Assembly: GCA_034440615.1 (NCBI GenBank)
Contig: JAOTOM010004824.1
Span: forward strand, 186,001-250,000
Origin: Ashinkailepas kermadecensis
Lineage: Eukaryota; Arthropoda; Thecostraca; Neolepadidae
DNA: 64,000 nt
Direction of reading: 5' to 3'
Below the pieces are notes generated by a model. The model saw only the letters and a list, made by a program, of their open reading frames with translations. It was not told the origin of the DNA and searched no databases. This document shows positions 1 through 12,500 of the stretch, in pieces. A program made the translations under genes and the position numbers. Numbering within the stretch: position 1 is the first letter of the stretch; each line of letters starts with the position of its first letter.

Positions 1-137
1 TACCGTACCACGAAGCTGACGTAGCGTGCAATGGACATGCCGTATTGTACTACGGACCTGACACTCTCTATGGCGAACCTGACGTGCCCTACCACAGACG
101 GACCATCACGGACATCGTATCATGGGCCTGGCCGGAT
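1..137. repeat. degenerate satellite, about 20-bp unit (left part)
   Basis: Tandem degenerate units of the form CGTACCACGGACCTGACGTG run from the window edge to about position 137. The same satellite resumes at about 1807, so one array was split by the foldback element between them. No coding sequence is seen. Confidence 0.8.
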
Positions 138-689
138 GTACACTCGCTTTCGGTGGGATGTTCGGGGGTACCCTTAGCATGGCTGGCTCACTAGGAACGT
201 AGGCTGTGACGCTGCACACCAAAAATTACTGGTAGGCTGCGCCGTTTCAGTTATGAGTTGCGTGACAGTCTACCAGCTCCGCCACCGGCCAGCGTCCGAG
301 CCATAGGATTCGCGTGTGTGGTGGTCACGCGACCATTTGCCCTGTAGCCATGCAGTGGTAAACATGGGTCTTCCCTGTTCCCGCCTTGCATTCCTCTGTC
401 GGCGAAACAACATTGGCAGTTAAACGAGCAGGTTACTGGACTTCTGTCGATAAGCAAGAATTGATAGCTGCGGATTTCGACTCCAGCAACACAGAATGAG
501 CAGGAAAGGTTGGAAAAAGCTCAGTTGCAAAGATGTAGCGATAGGAGATGGGAGGTTTATGATGTCAATGAAGTATTCTCTGGCCCCAAAATAATAATAG
601 AATGTCCAACATTTATACGTTTTAGAAATGTAGTTCGAACTCTTGCTGGGGTGGCTTCATGAACCAGGATCCAATTGCTAAGAAGAGCT

Positions 690-944
690 GGTTTCGTGAA
701 CCCTGGCCATGATTCCATGAATTACAGTTTTACAGTCTAAATTTGTCAAAGCGCTTCACGTGCCGCCAATACACCGACACGGCGACCCCGGCAGCTCGCT
801 CTCGACCTTAACGTGCCAATTGCCAACTGACCCTCCCAGCCGGGGACGAAAATGGAGCACGCGAAGCGACTCGAACCCAGCATTGCCAGGATAGCGGAGA
901 CGGGTGCACGACAGCGCTCTAGCAAACTAAGCTACCGAGGCGGC
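690..944 (-). mobile_element. tRNA-derived SINE, family A, copy 1
   Basis: Read on the minus strand from about 944, the head has a tRNA-like box A (TAGCTTAGTTTGCTAGAGC) and box B (GGGTTCGAGTC). It is followed by a body containing CAGTTGGCAATTGGCACG. A second copy with the same body lies at about 12190-12470, which makes this a dispersed family rather than a tRNA gene. The exact 3' end and target-site duplication were not resolved. Confidence 0.7.
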
Positions 945-1135
945 AGGTCACAGGGAGGCACTTGCTTGCTTAATTCAGATTCATTGACAAGTCAATAAGT
1001 TACTTGATTAAATTGCATCTACTTCATTGAGAATCACATGTTTTAGGGCGCAAGGAATGTGTTGCATGATATCATATTATTTATTGCATATGTTGTGCAC
1101 TGTACTGCAAGCGACATATTCAGAATTCCGTGGGG

Positions 1136-1269
1136 ATAAAGTATTTCTTCACGCTGATACCATCCAACTATTTCACCGTACAAAGATTTTACTTTATATT
1201 GCTTCATATAAAGTAAAATCTTTGTATGGTAAAATAGTTGGATGGTATCAGCGTGAAGAAATACTTTAT
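1136..1269. repeat. near-perfect 64-bp hairpin
   Basis: Positions 1136-1199 and 1206-1269 are reverse complements with about two mismatches, separated by a 6-nt loop. The loop-proximal sequence AAAGATTTTACTTTATAT resembles the centre of the hairpin at 4113-4257. Function unknown. Confidence 0.85.
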
Positions 1270-1806
1270 TGGATCCTGGTGCATAAAGCCACCCCAGCAA
1301 GAGTTCGAACTACATTTCTAAAACGTATAAATGTTGGACATACTATTATTATTTTGGGGCCAGAGAATACTTCATTGACATCATAAACCCCCCATCTCCT
1401 TTCGCTACATCTTTGCAACTGAGCTTTTTCCAACCTTTTCTGCTCATTCTGTATTGCTGGAGTCCAAATCCGCAGCTATCAATTGTTGCTTATCGACAGA
1501 AGTCCAGTAACCTGCTCGTTTAACTGCCAATGATATTTCGCCGACTGAGGAATGCAAGGCGGGAACAGGGAAGACCCGTGTTTACCACTGCATGGCTGCA
1601 GGGCAAATGGTCGCGTGACCACCACACACGCGAATCCTATGGCTCGGACGCTGGCCGGTGGCGGAGCTGGTAGACTGTCACGCAACTCATAACTGTGAAA
1701 CGGCGCAGCCTATCAGTATTTTTTGGTGTGCAGCGTCACAGCCTACGTTCCTAGTGAGCTAGCCATGCTAAGGGTACCCCCGAACATCCCACCGAAAGCG
1801 AGTGTA

Positions 1807-2215
1807 CCACGGACTTGACTCGTTCTGCCACGAAACCGACGAGTCGTACCACACCTGGCGTATTACATCACGGACATGACGAGTCGTACCATGGATCCGA
1901 CGTGTCGTACCACATCTGGCGTATTACATCACGGACATGACGAGTCGTACCATGGATCCGACGTGCCGTACCACGGACTGGCGCATCACATCATGGACCT
2001 GACGTATCTACCCCGGGACTGACGCGTGCCCTACAAATCTGACGCTTTGTTCCTCGGAACTGATGTGTCTTACCATGAACCTAACGCGTCGTACCATGGA
2101 CCTGACATGCCGTACCACTGGCCTGACGTGTTGTAGCACGGACCTGACGTATCGTAGCATGGACCTGATGTATCGTACCACGGTCCATCCCCTTTTTTGG
2201 AGGACGTAGGGAATG
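1807..2215. repeat. degenerate satellite, about 20-bp unit (right part)
   Basis: This continues the satellite seen at 1-137, with words such as GTACCACGGACCTGACG. A longer unit of about 58 bp, containing GGCGTATTACATCACGG, is duplicated near 1855-1970. Confidence 0.8.
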
Positions 2216-3262
2216 GACAAATCAGAACTTTTAAGGTCCGAACCGCGTGACTTCGAGGCTAGTCAACCATTGGTTATGGTTGATAAGCATGCCACTACGT
2301 GTAGCAAGGGCAGAAAAGACTACCTGTGATCTGCACATTGCATTAGTGGAGGCGTGATGTTGGAGCGTCATATAGCGGTCGGGGCGCCCTCTTGCAGTGT
2401 CTTCTCCGGTCCCCACGCTTCTTCCAACACTGATACTCTTTTATCTGTTAATTATTTACGTCGTCATGGTCATGTTATTTCACAAGGCGTTATTGTATGT
2501 GATAATTTATGTGTGAGCTGATGTATATGGTGATGTTGGTTCCTATGGTGATGCCTCCTAAAGGCGATGCTGTTTCCCATAGTTTGCTGCTGTCTGTAGT
2601 AATGCTTCTCGCGTTGATGTGTGTCTCCTTACTGATGATGTGTCCCATGTTGATGGTGCTGATGTGTCCCTTCTGGTGGCGTTGATTCCTGTGGTGATGT
2701 TTTATGTGGGGTTGGTGTAGATTTCTGCGGTTTTGTTTATCTTTTGGTATGGTATAACTGAGGCATAATATGGTAGGGCGGCAACATGCGATTTTGTAGG
2801 TGTGGTATGAGCCGAGGAAAAGTGTTCCATCGCACTCTCCGTTGCAGACGGGGACTGTATGAGCAGTTGGGAGTAGCGCACAGTTTTGTGGCCACGCGCT
2901 CCGGCTTCACGCGCTGGAAAACCCACTGGCCGTCAGATATGCACAACGCGGACGAACTGTGAGTTGTTGCGACTGTACCATCACCCACGTTGTGCATCTT
3001 TCAACTCACAACCATCTGACGGAATATAGAGCGTCGCATAAATATTCCCTTTGACTCGCGGCCAACTCCTACGTGACTAATTTCTGCTCAGGTGTCAAGA
3101 CCAGCTCGGTGTCATTCACCTTCTCCTTTTCCGTCGTTTCTGCCGAAGCCTGACATCTGATCTGTTCTGTTCACTTTCACGCTGCTTGGCGACATGCTCG
3201 CTCGATGACCTGCCCCGAGCCAGATTGAGTCTCTCACCGTCGCCGTGCACCCTGCCCGGCAG
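2216..3262. other. no gene recognised; GATG-rich degenerate repeat
   Basis: About 1 kb without a recognisable exon. Positions 2500-2710 are a degenerate repeat rich in TGATG and TGTCCC words. The remainder is unremarkable. If the alpha2/delta gene extends left, this is intron. Confidence 0.5.
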
Positions 3263-3512
3263 CAAATTCCGCGGCGTGCGGGCCATCGACGAGGTGTGGT
3301 ACAAGCGCGCCGTCGACTTCAACTGGCGTCGGCCGTCCGAGAGCGCCGTCGTGTTCTCGGTGCCGTTCGACGCCGGCCAGAGGAACGAGTCGCTGGTGAC
3401 GGGCGCGCACGCCATCTTCCTGCGCAAGGCCAACAGTCGGTCGCCCACCGCCGTGGTCGGAATCCAGTTCCTGCTGTCCAAGTTCCGCGACATGTTTCTC
3501 ATCAATACCACC
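3263..3512 (+). CDS. CACNA2D: alpha2/delta exon a
   Basis: The acceptor CCCGGCAG precedes a one-base codon remainder, then KFRGVRAIDEVWYKRAVDF. The exon continues through VFSVPFDAG and AVVGIQF to LINTT, followed by the donor GTGAGT. Length 250 nt (1 + 83 codons). The donor region is duplicated in the minisatellite that follows immediately. Confidence 0.92.
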
Positions 3513-6500
3513 GTGAGTGCTGACTGGGACGTTACACTTTGTCGTCGGTCGTCCAGGTGTTGCACTCCACCACCGTGATTGCTGACTGGGACGTTGCACT
3601 TTGCCGTCAGTCGCCCAGGTGTTGCACTCCATTATTGGTCATCACACGTTCCAGTCAACCGTTGGTTTCTTGGATGCTGCATTCCGACGTCAGCTCCTCA
3701 GACGTTGCATTTCATCTTCATTTCTCCACACACTCGGCACTAACAGCTCCCCAGACGTTGCACTCTACCATCAGTCCCCAAGATATTACATGACTTCGCC
3801 GTCAGTTCCTCAGACGTTAAACCACACCGTCGGTTGCCGAAACGTTGCAGTGCACCGTCAGCTCTCCAGGCGCTACACTCCATCGTCAGCTCTCCAGACA
3901 TCACACTCCACCATCATTTCTCCATATGTTACACTTCGCCGTCAGTTTTCCACGCGTTCGATAGGGGACACACGCGGCCACGCTACTGCTAGCGCTTCGT
4001 TTGCACCTAGCGGCGGAATTTCGAACTAGAAGCATGCCATTGGGTCGCATGGCGGCCGCCGCCGCAAGAGGCTAAATCTTGAAGATAGTTGTCAAAACCA
4101 AGAAAGTATGCTATTGCGTGTAAAGAAAATATACGACCTTCAATATACCAGGAGGTGCTGAGTTGTCATCAAAAGTATCGGTAAAGATTATACTTTATAT
4201 TTATTATACCAGCACCTCCTGGTATATTGAAGGTCGTATATTTTATTTACACGCAATGTCTAAAACCCAGGAGCATCTAAAAGCCATTCTTCGTTGTATT
4301 AAACAAAGTATGCTATCTCGAGATTTTGCCCCAGCTGTGCTGGATACATTCATCATTTCTGTAGCAGGTGATACCACTTAGATTCCAGTATAACGGTCAT
4401 TAGTATTCGTCAATTCCGTTCTAAAGTTGACATGTTCCAATATTTCCGTATAGCTTTAGCATGGGGAACGGCAGAAGCATTATGTGGTCGCATGTGAAAT
4501 TGAATATTTTGATCAAACGATGTTACTAACTAAAAATTCCCCCCTGGAACTTCATCAGAATTTATCACTCATTTCAATGAAGGTATTCCTGATCAACTGA
4601 CACTGTCGCTATACATCGTTAAATTTGTTTAAAGATGAAATAGCATCGCAAGTATGTCTTTAATTGAGGCCAGTGTCAATTTCTTGCAGATAATAAGGGC
4701 CCTGGTGTATAATGAAACTATTTTAACACTAATATTTTTTTTAATCTTCAAATTTTCTTCAATTTTTTTTTTAATTCAAATCCTGCAACAGCCTTAAACA
4801 ACACATTTACTGAATATTCACATCCAACACCAGTGCATGAGGCATTCCAGATTTGGTGCATGACAAACCAAGGGGGAACAATATTCCACACTTGTGTTTG
4901 ACATCATTAATAATTTATCTTATTAACACCACCTGTATGTGCAGTATTATTGTGCTTTGAGGTATTCACAAGACAGGTTTTTGACACATTTTACCTGCAG
5001 GAAGCAAATAAAGGGGTTCGGCTCGCTTCAGTCACTTTTTTAGTTGAAAAAAAAAGCTTTTTTGTTCCTCAAGTTCTTTTGTTCTTCAAAAGCAGCTTAG
5101 GCTATGTTAGGTCAGAGTAGGTTTTTTAATTTGATATGTTTTAGAATAAATATTTTTTGATTTTTTATCCATCTTTCAAGACTATTCTTTTACATTAGAA
5201 GTTAGGCTAAGTTAGTCTAGACTATGTGGCTTTTTCCTTTTACTTAACATTATTTGGTATGCTATATGACCCAACCCAAAGCTCATTTTTTGGTGTTACT
5301 TTGTCTGCCAACTGAGAAACAAAAACTGCAGAGGAAATGAGTGGTACGATCATGCTAACTACCTTTCGAAATATGACATTGGGAAAAAATCCAAGAGTCA
5401 CAAAATTACTTGAAAGGAAAAATACATATTTACAATAATCATACATACCATAGGTATTGTGACTTGCAATTTTTGAGTATTTATTCCTTGTGAATTAATT
5501 AGCAGGACCAATGAGCTATGGAGTTAAATGATAACATATACTCTTAAATGTTATGAGGATGAATGATCAAAACCTGGTTGAAACATCTCAAGCCAATGTA
5601 ACAAAGAATACCAAACAGTTCTTGATTTGTGTTTTCATTTGCTCAAATACCCCAGTTTTCAACTACATTTTACAGAATAAGTTTATATTTCCATTGAACA
5701 CAATATCACTTTGTTACACAGCAGATAGATCCTTTGTCCAAAGATGCATGACCATGTTTCACCAAATACATCCCAGCTCATGATTGCAGGCACCTACCTG
5801 TGAAACTGCATTGTCCCAGACCACTCATATGTTACGGTAAGACAAAACTTTGGTAAATTTGTGCATGAGAGTAATTTTTCAATGCTTGGAATTTTTGCCA
5901 ATGCAATGTTTGTTACAATAATTAAGATAATGTGACCACTCATTTCCTGTGCAAATACTTACTCTTCAGTTGACAAGCAGAATCATACCAGACATGTGCT
6001 TTGATTCAGATAATTTAACATAAAATGCATGTTAAAGTGAGCTATCATAACATAGCCCATAGCCTGAGAAAACCTAATTAGCATACAACCTAACAAGCCC
6101 AATAATGTAACCTAAGGTAACCTAACCAAGTTTAATCTCCCTTTTAGGAAAATAAATTAATAAAAATAAAAATATGAAAACATTGTTTTTTTCAAGATTG
6201 TCCAAATTAATAAAGCCTAACCTGCCCTTGAGATGAAAGATTCCTCCAAAATTGAGTTTATTGAACTTTAAGATATACACAAGGGAAGTCTACCACTTTC
6301 TTTACCTCCATAAAGCAAACAAAGGTATGAGGTTTGGTTAGGTTAAGTTTTTTAATTTGGAAAATATGGATTTCTTTATTACCAAAAAAAACATTTTTTT
6401 CTTCTTCTATAACAGGTTAGGCTAGGTTCTTAAATTGGAAAAAATGTTCAGAAGAAAATTCATCAAAAGTAGTTTTGCCATTTATGGAAATACTTCATGT

Positions 6501-9500
6501 CTTGTAAATTATTTTTGCAGTACAATGCTTATGAATGTGCTTAACATGATGTGACCACTTATTTCCTCTGCAAATGCATACTTTTCAGTCAGGATGCGAA
6601 ATACAAGCCAAAAAGGGAGTGCTGAGTTCAGCAATATATCATATAACATAATATTCAGCAAGTAACATTGAAAATACAGAAAAAATGTAACATAACCAAA
6701 AATAATTTAGCCTAATCTTCCATGCAAGAAAGGAATCCTTTTTAAACATAAAATTTCTGAACAACTTTATTGGCAAACATTTTCAATGTAAAAAACCTAA
6801 CCTAGCTAACCTAGCCTGAACAGTTTTTGAAGAAAACTGCATGCTTCATGGAGGTGAAATGTGTGTAAAACTTGTCATGGTTACCTTAAACTGCAATAAT
6901 ACCATTTTGTTAATAGCATGTTTAAGATGATTTGGGCTTTAGGGCACATAAACTGCATTGGTGACATAGCTTTTAAGATGATTTCTTCTGACAAGAGGTT
7001 AGGCTGGGTTAGGTTAAGTTATGTTCCCTTTTCTTTCCTAATGTCATTATTCTTAGAATATTACCCAACTCAAAGCCCATTTATTGCCAGCGTCGTGAAA
7101 TGTAAGCATTTATGGAAGAAATTATTGGTCATCCAAAAACAAATGAAAAAATAATCTGCAGAAATTTCCACAGAAAGAACCTAATATAACTGAAGCTAAC
7201 AAAACATATCCCTGTTTTCTTTATGGAGTTAAAATATGTGCAAGACATGTGCTGTGAATACTTTAAAGCACAGCAATACTGGAAATTTTGCCTTCTTGCA
7301 GCAAATTATTTCTATTAAATCTCACCATGGTGTGTAGGTATATTGCCACAATTTTACAAAACAAAGGACAAGCCTGGGCACATCATTTGCATGTGGCATC
7401 CAAATCAAACAAATCTGAACATGGCTTCAGAACTTGAACATGTAAGTATCCAGACAGGGAATGCTTATCCAACAAACTTACATTCAAATACTGGGATTGT
7501 AGGATGAATGGTGCCTATCCCCAGATTGATAATAATTATGGTCAATTTTGAATGTTCAAACATTTCTGTAATGATTCTGAGATGTTGTGATATTTGGGGA
7601 AATTTCTCACTATATTGTTTGGCAGTTTGAAAATTTAACATAATATAAAACACATGGCCAGGTACATTTCTCCCTCAGGCATCCCCCCGCTGTGAAAGCA
7701 CATGCAATATTACAAGGCTTGTATCCCTGTTTCCATCCACAAATACTGATACGGCTAATGTCATCAGTATCAAAGGTGTAACTCATAAATGTTATTGTTT
7801 TGGACTGAAGTGGTCATACTTCCATATTACCTAGCCTAAAGCAAAATGAATATGATGCCATCAAGCTTCATTCTGGGGCGAAAACGTAAACAATCTGTCA
7901 TGCGCCGATGATTGCGCCAAAAGCGCCACTATGCCCACCGAATCAAGAATATTTTCACAAGAAATTGCGCATGCGCAGAACGGATGTCCGTTTCTAACAC
8001 TAGTATGTCCCCTACCGTGCACTCCACCGTCAGCTCCCCGGACGTTACACTCACCGTCAGCTCCCCGGACTTTACACTCACCGTCAGCTCCCCGGACTTT
8101 ACACTCATTTTCAGCTCCCCGGACGTTACACTCACCGTCAGCTCCCCGGACGTTGCACTCACCGTCAGCTCCCCGGACTTTACACTCACCGTCAGCTCCC
8201 CGGACGTTACATTCACCGTCAGCTCCCCGGACGTTACACTTCAATAATTGCGGCCGGCCGCTGTCGCCCCGGCCGCCCCTTAGTCACATCGCGAAGGTGG
8301 GGGTGGCTCGAAAACCAACGTGATGTGAGCCTGACCTTGTGTTGTGCTATACATCCCAGATTGCACGGTATTCCACTATAGGCTAAGACTGACTGAATGC
8401 TTTGTCGTCTGAAAAAAAAGAACTTTGACGCATATTATTGGAAAAAGATGGGTTGTAAATATTGTCTCGCTGAACAATTGCCAATATATAAGCAATTAAC
8501 ATATGGATAAAAAAAAACATGCTCACATCACGTCCAAAGTGATGACAAACGTCAGGCATACATTATTGCATCCACAAAACTCACGATGGCTGTTGGGAGA
8601 AAACTAAAATACCACACCTTTTGCTGATCAAATGGATTAATTCCCAAGCATGATCTGTGTCAGCATCATAGTCGGCATCACAGTCAGCATATTCTTACGT
8701 CAGGGGCGGGGAGGGAGGACGGGGTGCAAAGCAAAAAAAACTTCTTGGATTTCTGCTGCTCTATTTTCTGAATTTGAACATTACTTTTTCTCAAATATTT
8801 ATTTCTGCAAATTTTCGACTTTCCATGATTGGGTACGCCGGATACATTGCGACCGTCATGGCCATATCAATATTGGATTATGGCCCATCATGGCATGATA
8901 TGCGGATACAAATAAACCATCTACTACTCTGCTGTATTTCCCACCCAACTGCAAATTATGATTGATTTCCGAAATTCTGACATTTGGTTTTGTATAATGT
9001 CGACCCCTGTTTCGTATGCAACAGCCCATCATATTTGGCTACACGCACTATTACAGGTTCGATTGATATTGGGCTTTCCTATGGCCACCTATTCAAAAGT
9101 GATGACAGCCAGCTTAGGAATGCCTCAGGATGCCAATACATATGTCATCTTTCTCCATACTACCATTTCAGTACAATTGGTTGCATCCTTTTTGTATTTT
9201 TTTTGCAGACAGGCCACCACCAGTTATTAGTAGAAGTAGCCCCAGGAGCACCTTAGCTAGGTAGCAAGCTAGCAACACCAAGGAACTCCTGGACCACATA
9301 GTGAAGTGTGTTCTGAGAGGGAGAAGTTGGATCCATGTATATACACATGCACAAACACACATACCTGCACATGCACACACATGAAACATGCACACCTACA
9401 CATACATATACCTTGCATACATAGACACATGCACTCACACATATCATTTATACAAATATACATGCATACACATATACTAACATGCACATACATAAACATA

Positions 9501-12500
9501 CACACATATGCATCCATACATATTTACACACATACATATGCCATGTGTAATGAAATAGATGAGAAAAATGAGTGTGGCAATAACTCAGGAAACATTAATA
9601 TGGTCGGAGCATCTTTGGCGTGGACCAAAATGTTATTGATGTGGTCCTACAAAATAAATAATTAACATGACACCACTGTACCAAACTTATTTCTACCTGT
9701 TGCTTCCTTACGCAACCACGTGGGGAGTAGCATCCTTGCTCTATACTGATACCACACAAAGACAGGCAACACTGAATAATGTCCTTAATTGTACGTAGCA
9801 TGTACCAAGCGAATGAGGTAGGCAAATATGTATCCAGTGCCCAGTGGCGCAGCCGGGAGTTTCTTAATGGGTCGTCCTACCAAAATAGAATATTACGGTG
9901 GATAGATGTTTTCGGCGCGCTTCGCGTGCCGAACGTTTTTGTTTTGCGCTGCGCTGCGCTCCCCTCCCTTGGCTGCGCCTCTGCTAGTACCTACCTATAT
10001 ATTTGCATTGCCACACATCTAATCCATAAATTAATCTTTGAATCATAACATATTGCATGAATCATACCAAACCTTGCAATTTGCAGCCATCAATGAATTT
10101 GCAACTCTGAATATGGAGTAAAGTAGACACTAACTTACCGTTTTCTTGCTCTGAAACCATTTCTTGCCGTAGGTTATCATTTATTCACCAGCTTCCCAAT
10201 AAAGGTGAAATGGTTCGCTGGGACCAAATAGGATATGCGTATGGTCAAATGCACGAAATGTGTTTGTTTTACATCTTAAATGGGAGTACAAAACATATGT
10301 GGCGCTTGAGCAACCCAAGGTATTGCGATGACTTTTTATTCTTCAAGTTCTTGCCGTTCAAACTTCTTAAAACTTCTTTCAACAAGTTTGAAGCAAACTG
10401 TTTAGCGTTGGAATGAATCACAGGAGTGTAATTGTTTTTCTGTGCGCCCCAAGAATTGCGACCCAGACGCACTCGACTGCTACCTGCTGGACGACTCGGG
10501 CTTCGTGTTGGTCTCCAAGCGTCATGAGGAGACGGGCCGCTTCTTCGGCGACGTCGACGGTACCGTGCTGGACGCTCTGCTCGAGCACATGGTGTACCAG
10601 CGCGTTACCATGTACGACTACCAGGGCGTCTGTCTGGACGTCGTCTCAACAGGCAGCTCTAGCTGGACTCTGATGACGGTCAGTGATGCGGTCCCGTTCA
10701 GGAGCTGTGGTGATGGTCAGTGATGTGCTCCTGTTCAGGAGCTGTGGTGATGGTCAGTGATGTGCTCCTGTTCAGGAGCTGTGGTGATGGTCAGTGATGT
10801 GCTCCTGTTCAGGAGCTGTGGTGATGGTCAGTGATGTGCTCCTTTTCAGGAGCTGTGGTGATGGTCAGTGATGTGCTCCTGTTCATGATTTGTGGTGATG
10901 GCCAGTTATGTGCTCCTGTTCATGAGCTGTGGCGCCGGCCAACGATGTACTGCTGTTCAGGAGCTGTGGTAACGGTAAGTGATGTACTCCTGTTCAGGAG
11001 GTGTGGTGACGGTCTGTGGTGTACTCCTGCTCAGGAGTTCGGGTAGCAGTCGGTGATGTATTTCAGTACAGGAGCTGTCCTGTAGTGATGTAGTGTAGTG
11101 ATGCTGTCCTGCTCAGGAGTGTGACAGCCTGCCGGTCAAGCAGCACAATGGCTGCACCAACTTCGCAACATGTTTACCGTCAACCTGGCACGGCTGTCTA
11201 TTTGAGTTTCTTAACGTATCAACTGCATCATTACAGCACCCTCTTCTTGCATCAAATACAATTTACACTTGGAAATGACTAATTGTGGCCAACTTCAAAA
11301 CACTCCATACACTCATGGGTTTGATGCGGTCCTTTGTCCAATTTGTGAATGACGTGCTCGTCGGACTGTCGAATCTGTTGTTAAGAGGGTCGCCTGAGTG
11401 TTGAATCTGTTGGTAGGAGGGTCGTCTGGGTGTCGAATATGTCGGTAAGAGGGTGGTCTGGGTACCGACGCCGTTAGTAAGAGGTGAATCCTGGTGTGGA
11501 GTTCGCTAGCAGGTGTGACTCGGCATAGCTATAGCTGGTCAGGAGGAGCTGTCAGACAGTCAGCTCGTGAGTGAAGGCGTGGCTGGGTGCCGTATTTGTA
11601 GTTGAACGCGTGGCTGTCTGCCGAATTTGCAAGTGGTTTGGTGCAGCTGAGACTGAGGTTAGCCTGAGTTTATAGATGCAGCTTGACGTGGAGCTGTGAC
11701 GACGTCCCCAGCCGGTGCGGTACGTCAGATGGCTGGTCGGCTGGGCTGGAGGTCAGCTGCTCTGGCTGCTGGTGAGGTCGAGTCTGCTGCACCTGGTCAG
11801 CGCGAACCTGGCCTGGGCGGCAGAGAGAGCCGTCTACGACGCCGCCAGTAAGATGGACTGGCGTTGATTCCCGTCTGGCAGTGTCAACTGACCCGATTCT
11901 GAACGGAAGTAGATTCGGCTGTAATTTGGTTTTGGTGTGGTATGCCTTGTAACATTTAGCCTTGATGTATGGGCATCGCTTTGTGGAATTATTGGAGGTC
12001 CAAACAATTCATTGGGTTGGGAAGCAAAGTCATTGATGGGAACTACCCTTACGTCCAGCGTCCTTAATGGTATTGGTTTGGTAAATATTGGTAAATATTG
12101 GTTTATCTCGAAGGAGCGGCATGGATATTTGATCACTCAGTGCTTCACAATTAATTGAATGATGTGTTTTCTTAATTCATTTGCTAAGGGCTCAGGGCAT
12201 GAACCCTGAGCCCTTTATGCATGAGCCCTGGCCCCACCATCCGATCCATATATTCCAGTTCAACTACTGAATTTTGGTCCGAGAGTTTAACGTGCCGTCC
12301 TGCACCGACACGGCCGTCCCGGTAGTTCGTCCCCAACCTTATCGTGCCAATTGCCAACTGCCATTCCAGCCGGGGGCTAAATGCGAGGGCGCGAAGCGAC
12401 TCGAACCCTGTTTTGCCAGGACAGGGGAGACAAGAGCGGGCCAGCGCTCGATCCAACTGAGCTATTTTATAGGTGAACTCATGGAAATATATAGTTTTTT

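Larger units (their letters stand above)
138..1806. repeat. foldback element, about 540-bp inverted arms
   Basis: Positions 138-675 are the reverse complement of 1267-1806 with a few per cent of differences and small indels. The roughly 590-bp centre holds a tRNA-related SINE (about 690-944) and a second, tighter hairpin (1136-1269) that ends where the right arm begins. The whole lies inside a short-unit satellite. No transposase is visible, so this looks like a non-autonomous foldback transposon or an inverted duplication. The family is not recognised. Confidence 0.8.

Noticed and set aside
1136..1269. microRNA precursor
   Set aside because: The arms are 64 bp and almost perfectly paired with a 6-nt loop, unlike an imperfect miRNA hairpin, and it is nested in a foldback repeat.
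6108..7022. Telomere-like CCTAACC repeats
   Set aside because: Only isolated short words in AT-rich DNA, with no head-to-tail array of a telomeric unit.
7966..7977. NRF-1-type site as a promoter of alpha2/delta
   Set aside because: The motif is perfect but lies deep in an intron beside a minisatellite. Nothing else suggests a promoter there.
7990..8246. CRISPR-like regular repeat array
   Set aside because: Units are contiguous with no unique spacers, in an animal intron with no cas genes. It is a minisatellite.
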